From CAVQCT01 sp964371785 (GTDB taxonomy: Bacteria > Zixibacteria > MSB-5A5 > GN15 > FEB-12), in contig CAYJOL010000001.1 of the NCBI GenBank assembly GCA_964371785.1, positions 434,001 through 498,000 of the forward strand: 64,000 nt of DNA, given 5' to 3'. Shown here in pieces: positions 27,309-34,929 of this stretch. The position numbers were made by a program, and so were the translations under genes. The notes beneath the pieces are model-generated. The model did no database searches. It was not told the origin of the DNA and saw only the letters and a program-made list of their open reading frames with translations. The stretch's first letter is position 1. Each line of letters begins with the position of its first letter.

Positions 27309-29933
27309 ATGAAAGTTATACGACTACACAAGCATCCCCACATTATTGCGGCCGTTGGGCTGTTACTTATACTCTCATATATTATAGGCTGTGACGACCA
27401 GCGCGTAACCAGCACCCTTCCCGATACTCACCCTTCCCGCTGGATGGAAGTTGATTCTCCCGACTTCCACGGGAAAATTGCCCTGGCCGGTGGGACTGAA
27501 AGTTGCGCTGAGTGCCATGGTGCGGATTTCAATGGTGGCGATGTAAAAATCTCCTGCGTGGAATGTCACTTGAACAGCGGCGCCTGTACTTCGTGCCACG
27601 GCGGCCTCGAAAATGTGACGGGCGCGCCGCCGTACGGTCTCCATGGGCAGACATCGGATACCTCGCTCGCCGTAGGCGCTCACACCTCGCATCTGACCGG
27701 CTCTTCCCTTGCCGCCGCTGTACCATGTGAATCATGCCATTTGGTCCCGGCAGGCATTACTGATTCGCTGCATTTAGATCTCAATTCACTATCCGGCAAG
27801 CCTGATTCCATAGCCGAGATTCGGTGGCATGGATTGGCTGACAGCACAGTCTCGGTCTGGACGAGAACCGATCGAACCTGTTCCGGCGTTTATTGTCATG
27901 GTAACTTCGACGGCGGCAACACGGCGAATTCTCCCGTGTGGACTGCCGAACATCAAGCTGACTGCGGATCATGCCACGATACCGGCACGGACCCGGCTTC
28001 GCTCAAGTGGAAGCATGAATTCCATGTCGCCGCCGCAGGACTGAAATGCTCGTATTGTCATGCGGCGGTAGTTGATACATCGATGGCAATAACCAGCCCG
28101 GGCTTACACATAAACGGCGTGATCGACACTCTTACGGCAGATACTACAATTTGCAACGTCTGCCATGGTTCCGGAGCCTCGAGCTGCACCGGCTGTCATG
28201 GTGGTGTTGACAACCAGACTGGCGCTCCGCCGGAAGGACTTCACGGCGAGACTTCTTCAAGCGCCCTTGCGGTCGGTGCCCACACGACACATCTTACGAA
28301 CAACGCAATTGCCGAAGCCGTGCCGTGCGTGTCCTGTCACGTTGTACCGACAGCGATTTCAACACCCGGACATTTCGATGCTGACTCAATTGCGGAAATC
28401 ACATGGGGTGGTATTGCCGGAGGTCAGTCAATCTGGAATCGAACCAGCGCAACTTGTGCATCGACTTACTGCCACGGTAATTTCGATGGCGGTACTACCA
28501 CCAATCAACCAATCTGGAATGCCGGCAATCAAGCTGATTGCGGGTCGTGTCACGATACAGGCTCCGACCCGGCCTCGCTCAAGTGGAAGCACGCGTATCA
28601 TGTCGGCGTGGCCGGACTTGCCTGCGAGGATTGCCATGCCAATGTGATTGACAGTGCCTTAAATATCACGAATATAAGTCTCCACGTGAACGGCGAGATA
28701 GATACCCTGACCCGAGATACAAGCCTCTGCCGGACCTGTCACGGCTCAGGCGGCAATTCCTGTACGATATGCCACGGTGGCATTGACAATCTGACGGGCG
28801 CACCGCCTAAGGGTCTTCGAGGAGAAACAGAAGTCACTCAGCTCTCGGTGGGAGCTCACACCATGCATGTCGAAGGCGGAGTTCAGGCCGAAGCGTTTGA
28901 TTGTATCGAATGCCATATCGTTCCGGACTCGGTCTTTGCTCCCGGGCACCTTGATGCTGATTCAGTCGCCGAAATCTCATGGGGACCGCTGGCAGGCAGC
29001 CAGTCCTCGTGGAGTCGGGTCAATGCAACTTGTTCGGCCACCTACTGTCATGGTAATTTTGCCGGCGGCTATTCTTCGAATGCGCCCGTCTGGACCGGTG
29101 CAAATCAGGCGGCTTGCGGCTCTTGTCACGATGTCGGTTCGAATCCGGCTGACCTGTTGTGGAAGCATGACACCCATGTGCGTGTCTTCAATGTTGAATG
29201 TGTCGACTGCCATTCAAACGTTGTAGATGGTTCGCTCAATATTATTTCAACATCGCTTCACGTCAACGGCGTGGTGGACACCCTGACCAGGGATACCTCT
29301 ATCTGTCTCATCTGCCACGGAACGGGCCACCAGAGTTGTACTGGCTGCCATGGCGGCCTTGACCACAGCACCGGTGCGCCTCCATACGGGATTCGTGGTG
29401 AAACCGCAACTACGACACTGGCGGTGGGCGCCCATACCGCACACCTGTCAACCGGGCCGCTCACCGATGCTTTCGCCTGCTCCGAGTGCCATATCGTGCC
29501 AATCACCTTTGGCGATCCCGGACACTATGATATCGACTCGGTGGCTGAACTTACCTGGGGGCCACTGGCCGGTGGCTCTTCGCAATGGAATCGCACCAAC
29601 GCGACATGTAGCGGTACATATTGTCATGGGAATTTTACCGGGGGAACAGCATCCAATTTACCTGTCTGGACCGGCAACAACCAGGCGGCCTGCGGCAGTT
29701 GTCACGATGTCGGAGGAAATCCCTCAAGTCTCGGCGGAAGACATGACAAGCATGTCGCCCAGGAGAACATCGCCTGCTATCGTTGTCATGCCGCTACGGT
29801 GAATTCGTCGATGGAGATTATCGGAAAGGGCGTGCACGTCGATGGCGCTAATACTGTCAGCTTCTCGAATGGCGGTAATTACAACGGTGGTACGTGTACC
29901 GGAATCGGCTGTCATGGCCGCGAGGACTGGTAG
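27309..29933 (+). CDS. 26-heme lipoprotein cytochrome c made of four tandem repeats (Geobacter CxxxxCH-type)
   Basis: 874 residues. The N-terminus is a lipoprotein signal (LLLILSYIIGC, Cys28). I count 21 CXXCH motifs and five CX4CH motifs (CSGVYCH, CASTYCH, CSATYCH, CSGTYCH, CTGIGCH), 26 potential hemes. After an N-terminal region with three sites come four copies of a 190-200-residue unit, each starting CTxCHGG...TGAPP and holding a CHxVP site, a CX4CHGNF site, a CGSCHD site and one or two more. The CX4CHGNF pattern is that of the Geobacter 'CxxxxCH...CXXCH' domain family of outer-surface cytochromes. Encoded 27 bases after the 14-heme cytochrome, it is the natural candidate for the outward-facing terminal reductase. 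Cysteine spacing is regular and no frameshift is seen. Confidence 0.9.
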   Translation: MKVIRLHKHPHIIAAVGLLLILSYIIGCDDQRVTSTLPDTHPSRWMEVDSPDFHGKIALAGGTESCAECHGADFNGGDVKISCVECHLNSGACTSCHGGLENVTGAPPYGLHGQTSDTSLAVGAHTSHLTGSSLAAAVPCESCHLVPAGITDSLHLDLNSLSGKPDSIAEIRWHGLADSTVSVWTRTDRTCSGVYCHGNFDGGNTANSPVWTAEHQADCGSCHDTGTDPASLKWKHEFHVAAAGLKCSYCHAAVVDTSMAITSPGLHINGVIDTLTADTTICNVCHGSGASSCTGCHGGVDNQTGAPPEGLHGETSSSALAVGAHTTHLTNNAIAEAVPCVSCHVVPTAISTPGHFDADSIAEITWGGIAGGQSIWNRTSATCASTYCHGNFDGGTTTNQPIWNAGNQADCGSCHDTGSDPASLKWKHAYHVGVAGLACEDCHANVIDSALNITNISLHVNGEIDTLTRDTSLCRTCHGSGGNSCTICHGGIDNLTGAPPKGLRGETEVTQLSVGAHTMHVEGGVQAEAFDCIECHIVPDSVFAPGHLDADSVAEISWGPLAGSQSSWSRVNATCSATYCHGNFAGGYSSNAPVWTGANQAACGSCHDVGSNPADLLWKHDTHVRVFNVECVDCHSNVVDGSLNIISTSLHVNGVVDTLTRDTSICLICHGTGHQSCTGCHGGLDHSTGAPPYGIRGETATTTLAVGAHTAHLSTGPLTDAFACSECHIVPITFGDPGHYDIDSVAELTWGPLAGGSSQWNRTNATCSGTYCHGNFTGGTASNLPVWTGNNQAACGSCHDVGGNPSSLGGRHDKHVAQENIACYRCHAATVNSSMEIIGKGVHVDGANTVSFSNGGNYNGGTCTGIGCHGREDW
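27585..29933 (+). repeat. four tandem in-frame repeats of about 576-600 bp
   Basis: Equivalent CTxCHGG codons begin at 27585, 28185, 28761 and 29337, so the periods are 600, 576 and 576 bases; the last copy runs to the gene end. Copies share long near-identical stretches such as TCGCTCAAGTGGAAGCA in copies 1 and 2, so the gene has grown by duplication. Confidence 0.85.
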
Positions 29934-29948
29934 GGCGGCCTCCCAGTC

Positions 29949-30794
29949 TCAGTACGGACGGTGACCTGTCTTCTCCAGGATCTCCATTGAGATTTCTTCG
30001 ATCGCGCGTCTGGTGACGTCGATAGTCCGCCATTTCTTCCTCCCGAACAGTTCTCTGCAAAAGCGGAGTTCCGCTCGGATATCTCGAAGGTCGAAATAGG
30101 TACGAAGCTCTACCTGGGAACTTGCCGTCCTTGCCAGATAAGCCAATCTCTCTTCCCGAAGGTGCATGAGGACTTCGGGCTGCATAAGCAGTCCAAAGAT
30201 CTGATCTTGCCGCGCTTTTACGAGTCGGGATGTCAGCACATGCTCCACTGTGGTGCCTGGGAAGATCGGTATGTTGGCCACCTTCAGGCCAAAATTGCAT
30301 GCCAGATACATGCTGATTGGTGTCTTGCAAGTCCGTGACAGTCCGAGCAGAATAATGTCCGCGTCCTCTATCATGTGTCCCTGACCATCGTCGTGCTCAA
30401 CCGTGAAACCGATAGCGTCGACTTTCTTATAGTACCGATCATCGATAATTTGCAGAATCCCCGGCTGATAATCCGGATGCACGCCGAGGAATTTGGACAT
30501 TGTGTTCAGCATCGGCTCAAGGACATTCAAGTGCAGGATGCTTCGCTCATGGAGTTGTTCGTGCATATACCTGGCCAGTTCTTCGGAAATAATCGAAAAA
30601 ACCACCAGATATTCGCTCTTGATCTCTGACAGCACTTTGTCGACTCGCTTCTTGTCGCGGACTTCCTGATATATGTTGATCAGTGAAAACTCTACTTCAT
30701 CGATTGAGTATTGAGCCAACACGGCATCCATGAGACGTTTGGCGGTCTTTCCAGTGCCGTCCGATATAATCACTATTTTCTTGGATTCTTCCAC
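29949..30794 (-). CDS. bifunctional kinase/pyrophosphorylase regulating PEP synthase or PPDK (DUF299)
   Basis: 281 residues of the PPDK/PEP-synthase regulatory protein family, which inactivates its target with ADP and reactivates it by phosphorolysis. Signature features: the P-loop-like IISDGTGKTAKRL at about 9-21, the domain HDDGQGHMIEDADIILLGLSRTCKTPISMYL-type core in the middle (read in pieces), and NFGLKVANIPIFPGTT. Length matches the family (about 270). No ppdK or ppsA gene is in the window. It converges on the 26-heme cytochrome with only 15 bases between stops. The upstream 213 bases contain an inverted repeat that could affect it. Confidence 0.93.
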   Translation of the reverse strand: MEESKKIVIISDGTGKTAKRLMDAVLAQYSIDEVEFSLINIYQEVRDKKRVDKVLSEIKSEYLVVFSIISEELARYMHEQLHERSILHLNVLEPMLNTMSKFLGVHPDYQPGILQIIDDRYYKKVDAIGFTVEHDDGQGHMIEDADIILLGLSRTCKTPISMYLACNFGLKVANIPIFPGTTVEHVLTSRLVKARQDQIFGLLMQPEVLMHLREERLAYLARTASSQVELRTYFDLRDIRAELRFCRELFGRKKWRTIDVTRRAIEEISMEILEKTGHRPY

Positions 30795-30950
30795 ACGAAC
30801 CTCCGTGCACCCGTTGTTTTATCGCCAGGTCGATTACTGATATAATATGGAGTTTTTGCTATCTGTTAAAGCAGAATTCGCCTGTGACTCATATTTGACC
30901 GATCACAAAACACTTGCCGCTGCCAAGTCGGTCGGTTATGTTTATCGGAC

Positions 30951-30979
30951 AAAAAACCGGCCGATCTGGCTGATCGGCC
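30951..30979 (-). promoter_or_regulatory. inverted repeat with T-run: attenuator-like hairpin or operator
   Basis: GGCCGATC (30959-30966) and GATCGGCC (30972-30979) form a perfect 8-bp stem with a 5-base loop. Read leftwards it is followed by GGTTTTTTG, the form of a rho-independent terminator, 157 bases before the PPDK regulator start. Read rightwards it is a palindrome 28 bases before the sugar-binding protein start, a good place for a repressor. Confidence 0.45.
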
Positions 30980-31007
30980 ATTCACACGACTGCTCACGAG
31001 GTGTGCC

Positions 31008-31964
31008 ATGCTCAAGAAATCCAAAATCCAGTTCATTTCGCCCTTTCTGCTCGCCCTGGTCCTGCTAACACCTGGGTGCAACAAGGGCGACAGCGGCAAG
31101 GCCGCATCGCAGAAGTCAACTCAAAAGCCGAAACTTGTTATCGGCGTTTCCTTATTGACACGAACTCACCCGTTCTACCAGGACCTTGAGGCCGGACTGA
31201 AAGAAGCCGCCGATTCCGCCGGTTACGAACTGCTCGTCACGGCGGGCGAGTTCGATGTTGCCAAACAAAAGGACCAGGTTCAGGATTTCATCGTTCGCAA
31301 GGTCGACGCCATCATTGTATCGCCGTGTGACTCCAAGTCCATCGGGACCGCGATCAAAGCGGCCAACGATGCCGGTATACCGGTCTTCACTGCGGATATT
31401 GCTTGTCTGGCCGAAGGTGTAAAGATTGTCACGCACGTTGCCTCCGATAATATCGCCGGTGGCGCACTGGCCGCCCAGGCAATAGCCACCGCCCTGAACG
31501 GCACGGGGAAAGTGGCGATTATCGATCATCCCGAAGTTGAGTCAGTGATTCAGCGCGTTAAAGGTTTCGAAGACGAGCTGGCCATAACCCCCGGGATCCA
31601 AATTGTCGCCAAGCTCTCCGGTCATGGCGTGAAAGACCAGGCGTTTCGTACCGCCGAGGATATAATTCAGGCTCACCCCGACTTGACTGCAATTTTCGGT
31701 ATCAACGACGATTCCGCTCTCGGCGCGCTCGCTGCCGTCGAGAAAGCGGGCAAAAGTGGAAAGATAATTATTGTTGGCTTTGACGCCGTGCCCGAGGCGC
31801 GCGCCGCTATCAAGGAAGGTAAAATATATGCTGATGTCGTCCAGCAGCCGCGCGAGATCGGACTAAGGACAATTGAAGCGGTGAACGACTATATTTCGGG
31901 AAACGCTGTGCCACCAACTATTCTGATTCCGTGTGCATTGTTCACCCAACAAGATGCCAATTAG
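31008..31964 (+). CDS. sugar ABC transporter substrate-binding lipoprotein (RbsB-like)
   Basis: 318 residues, the periplasmic receptor of a ribose/xylose/galactose-type importer. Lipoprotein signal LLALVLLTPGC, then the family-1 binding-protein pattern: KLVIGVSLLTRTHPFYQDLEAG, VQDFIVRKVDAIIVSPCDSKSI, GIPVFTADIAC, VASDNIAGGALAAQAIA, GTGKVAIIDHP and FGINDDSALGALAAVEKAGK. GAGGTG six bases upstream supports the ATG at 31008. It is the first gene of a three-gene importer unit followed by an alpha-mannosidase gene, which suggests a mannose- or mannoside-derived sugar as the substrate; that is inference only. Confidence 0.93.
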   Translation: MLKKSKIQFISPFLLALVLLTPGCNKGDSGKAASQKSTQKPKLVIGVSLLTRTHPFYQDLEAGLKEAADSAGYELLVTAGEFDVAKQKDQVQDFIVRKVDAIIVSPCDSKSIGTAIKAANDAGIPVFTADIACLAEGVKIVTHVASDNIAGGALAAQAIATALNGTGKVAIIDHPEVESVIQRVKGFEDELAITPGIQIVAKLSGHGVKDQAFRTAEDIIQAHPDLTAIFGINDDSALGALAAVEKAGKSGKIIIVGFDAVPEARAAIKEGKIYADVVQQPREIGLRTIEAVNDYISGNAVPPTILIPCALFTQQDAN

Positions 31965-33495
31965 TCCCGACGGAATGGCCGACCTTCCTCTGACGACCGG
32001 CCAGCCAGACCAGAACGGTCGCCTGATTGCCAGGATGACCGACATTCGAAAATCCTTCCCCGGAGTTCTGGCGGTGGGCAAAGGTAGTTTTGATCTTAGG
32101 AAGGGTGAAATTCATGCGTTGGTGGGTGAAAACGGCGCAGGCAAAAGCACCCTGATAAAGATTCTCACCGGCGTACATCGACCCGACAGCGGTCAGCTTG
32201 AAATAGACAATGCGATAGTTAGTTTCCACTCCCCCATTGAAGCCCGGCATGCCGGAATTGCCGCGATCCACCAGGAGTTCACATTGGTGCCGGCAATGAT
32301 GGTGCGGGCGAATCTGTTTCTGGGCCGAGAGCATACTCGCCGGGGAATCATAAACGATGCCCTTGAGCGGAGGGAATGCTTATCGGTTCTCAAACGCCTC
32401 GGCGCGGAAATCGATCCCGACGCTCACGTGTCGGAGCTGACTGTGGCTCAACAGCAGTTGGTCGAAATCGCCCGCGCGCTCCTGGCTGATTGCCGGGTGC
32501 TGGTGATGGATGAACCGACCGCTGCGCTCGCCCCGCGCGAAGTTGAGGCGCTCTTTATAATCCTTCGCGAAATTACGGCCCGCGATATCGGAGTCATTTT
32601 CATCAGTCACCGACTCGACGAAGTCTTCTCCATAGCCGACCGCATAACCGTGATGCGCGACGGTGTCACGATCGACACCCGGGACACAGCGAAATACACC
32701 CGACGTCAGCTTATTGAACAGATGGTTGGACGCCCCCTCGAAGACGAGTTTCCCAGACACCGACCGGCGCCAAAAGAAATCTGCTTTGTTGTTCGTAATC
32801 TTTCGGGGCCAAGACTAAAGTCTATCTCATTTGCCGTCCGTCGAGGTGAGGTGCTCGGCCTGGCGGGGCTCATGGGAGCCGGACGCACCGAACTGGCCCG
32901 CCTGATTTTCGGGGCCGATCCTTTGTTGGGCGGAGAAATTCTCCTCAACGGTAGCCGACTGCAGATCTCCTCCCCGCGCGACGCAATTCGCGAAGGTATC
33001 TGCCTGCTGACCGAAGATCGCAAGAATCAGGGACTGGTACTCGGGGCCTCGGTGCTCGAAAATTTTGCCCTACCTAACCTTGGCCGCTGGTCCCGCCACG
33101 GATGGATAGATAAGCACAAAGAACGGTCCCGTTTTTCAGAGCGTGTCTCCGGACTCAATATCCGTGTAACCGGGCCTGACCAGACGGCCGGGACGCTCTC
33201 CGGCGGAAATCAGCAGAAACTTCTGCTGGCCAGATGGCTGGAAACGAATTCCGAGGTTATCATATTTGATGAACCGACCCGGGGAATCGATGTCGGCACC
33301 AAGTATGAAACATATCTGATGATTAACAAATTGGCCGCTCAGGGGAAAGTGATCATAGTCATCTCTTCCGAATTACCGGAGGTTCTTGGAATCAGCGACC
33401 GGATTTTAGTCATGCGGGAAGGCGCGATCTCGGGTGAAATAAGCGACCCGGTGAAAGCCCGGCACGAAGATGTCATGGCGCTTGCAGTTTCATAG
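31954..33495 (+). CDS. sugar ABC transporter ATP-binding protein with two ATPase domains (RbsA-like)
   Basis: About 513 residues holding two fused nucleotide-binding domains, the usual layout for RbsA/MglA. Domain 1: GENGAGKSTLIKILTGVHRPD, LTVAQQQLVEIARALL, VLVMDEPTAAL, FISHRLDEVFSIAD. Domain 2 begins near 265 with the degenerate Walker A GLMGAGRTELARLIFGADP, then LSGGNQQKLLLARWLE and IFDEPTRGIDVGTK. The start is uncertain: 31954 overlaps the previous gene by 11 bases, and an ATG at 31975 is equally possible; neither has a clear ribosome binding site. It lies in one unit with the binding protein and permease. Confidence 0.93.
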   Translation: MPISPDGMADLPLTTGQPDQNGRLIARMTDIRKSFPGVLAVGKGSFDLRKGEIHALVGENGAGKSTLIKILTGVHRPDSGQLEIDNAIVSFHSPIEARHAGIAAIHQEFTLVPAMMVRANLFLGREHTRRGIINDALERRECLSVLKRLGAEIDPDAHVSELTVAQQQLVEIARALLADCRVLVMDEPTAALAPREVEALFIILREITARDIGVIFISHRLDEVFSIADRITVMRDGVTIDTRDTAKYTRRQLIEQMVGRPLEDEFPRHRPAPKEICFVVRNLSGPRLKSISFAVRRGEVLGLAGLMGAGRTELARLIFGADPLLGGEILLNGSRLQISSPRDAIREGICLLTEDRKNQGLVLGASVLENFALPNLGRWSRHGWIDKHKERSRFSERVSGLNIRVTGPDQTAGTLSGGNQQKLLLARWLETNSEVIIFDEPTRGIDVGTKYETYLMINKLAAQGKVIIVISSELPEVLGISDRILVMREGAISGEISDPVKARHEDVMALAVS

Positions 33496-33525
33496 GGACT
33501 CGATCAGGAAGAAAGACAGAGAAGT

Positions 33526-34872
33526 ATGACAAACGGAAGCGGAATAAAGTGGTCCAGGATCTTCAGCGATTATGGCATGCTGGGTGTACTGCTTCTACTC
33601 TGCCTCTTATTCTCATCGCTGACCCTTCGGGAACAGTCCCCTTCGGGCCAGCACGCCGCTGACAAGACTCTGAAGTCACTCGACAAGAGTACTCTTGGCA
33701 AGGCCACGATACTTGTGGTTTCCCGTCACAATGAAGAAGACTCCTTGTTCGCGACCGCCCTTCAGCGACAATTGGTGGAGGCAAAGATATCTTCGCGGTT
33801 ACTCATCTCCAGCGAACCGACGGTCCTTCGCGATTCACTCAATCGCTTTGCCGAAAGCGGCACCGTTCCTTCGATTATCGCCACGACGCAGTCTCTTGCT
33901 CCCGTTGTCTCGACCATACTCAGTCAAATCGATAGTTACCGGGCAACCAAAGTCATCACTCCTCCCCGATATCGGTGGCCGACCTTTCTGCTGGCCGATA
34001 ACCTCCGGAATGTCGCCAACCAGATTAGCGTGATCGCGATCATCGCAATAGGGATGACCATCGTAATCATAACCGCCGGGATCGACCTGTCGGTCGGGAG
34101 CCTGATCGCACTTTCCGCGGTTGTTACCGCATGGATAGTTGGCCAGATGGGTGGAGGCGGCGCCTCAGCAGGAGCAGTGCTGGCCGCGGGCCTCGGCGGA
34201 ATTCTGGTCTGCGCGGCTACCGGAGCATTCAGCGGCGTTATGATTACCGGCTTTGGAATTCCTCCGTTTATCGCCACCCTGGCCATGATGCAGGTGGCGG
34301 CCGGTTTTGCATATATCATATCGCAAGGGAAACCGATCTATCAACTTCCCGAGGGGTTCATCCTTCTAGGACGCGGTGCCGAGCCTCTTTTCAATATCCC
34401 GTACGCCGTGATTCTCATGGTAGTGCTGTATGTTGTCGCGCACATTATCATGACGCGCACTACAATCGGCCGGTACATCTACGCGGTCGGGGGCAATGCC
34501 GAGGCGGCGCGATTATCCGGAATCCGCGTCAAGCTTGTAATTTTCTCCGCCTATGTAGTCTCCGGCTTGCTGGCCGGACTCGGCGGTGTCATCATGGCCT
34601 CACAATTGAAAAGCGGCGCTCCGACTTATGGACTCACCTATGAGTTATACGTTATCGCGGCCGTGGTTGTCGGAGGCACCAGCCTGATGGGGGGCGAAGG
34701 GCGGATTTCAGGAACTCTGATCGGTGCCTTCATAATCGCCGTCATCCAGAACGGCATGAATCTGACTAATGTTGAGAGTTACACTCAAAAAGTCGTCCTC
34801 GGCGGGGTCATTCTCGCCGCGGTCCTTCTTGATAGATTAAAGCAGAGAGGATTCCGTTCCACCAGAACATAG
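33526..34872 (+). CDS. sugar ABC transporter permease (RbsC-like) with an extra N-terminal periplasmic domain
   Basis: 448 residues, about 120 more than ribose permease. After a first membrane helix (GMLGVLLLLCLLFSSLTL, 17-34) comes an insert of roughly 110 residues (36-145) with alternating strands and helices (ATILVVSRHNEEDSLFATAL, LLISSEPTVLRDSLNRFAES, SIIATTQSLAPVVSTIL) resembling half of a periplasmic-binding fold. The normal permease then resumes with TFLLADNLRNVANQISVIAI and the signature GMTIVIITAGIDLSVGSLIAL, followed by about eight helices including IKVIF-type ARLSGIRVKLVIFSAYVVSG. The insert should lie on the outer face and could interact with the binding protein. The other motifs of the family are intact. 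Confidence 0.9.
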   Translation: MTNGSGIKWSRIFSDYGMLGVLLLLCLLFSSLTLREQSPSGQHAADKTLKSLDKSTLGKATILVVSRHNEEDSLFATALQRQLVEAKISSRLLISSEPTVLRDSLNRFAESGTVPSIIATTQSLAPVVSTILSQIDSYRATKVITPPRYRWPTFLLADNLRNVANQISVIAIIAIGMTIVIITAGIDLSVGSLIALSAVVTAWIVGQMGGGGASAGAVLAAGLGGILVCAATGAFSGVMITGFGIPPFIATLAMMQVAAGFAYIISQGKPIYQLPEGFILLGRGAEPLFNIPYAVILMVVLYVVAHIIMTRTTIGRYIYAVGGNAEAARLSGIRVKLVIFSAYVVSGLLAGLGGVIMASQLKSGAPTYGLTYELYVIAAVVVGGTSLMGGEGRISGTLIGAFIIAVIQNGMNLTNVESYTQKVVLGGVILAAVLLDRLKQRGFRSTRT

Positions 34873-34929
34873 TATCTTCCTTTGCTGAGGATTATTTTGT
34901 AGCAATTGTCGTTTTCAAACGAGGTAAAT

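Noticed and set aside
27585..29933. CRISPR-like or non-coding tandem array
   Set aside because: The repeats are in frame, about 0.6 kb long and carry conserved heme motifs, so they are protein repeats.
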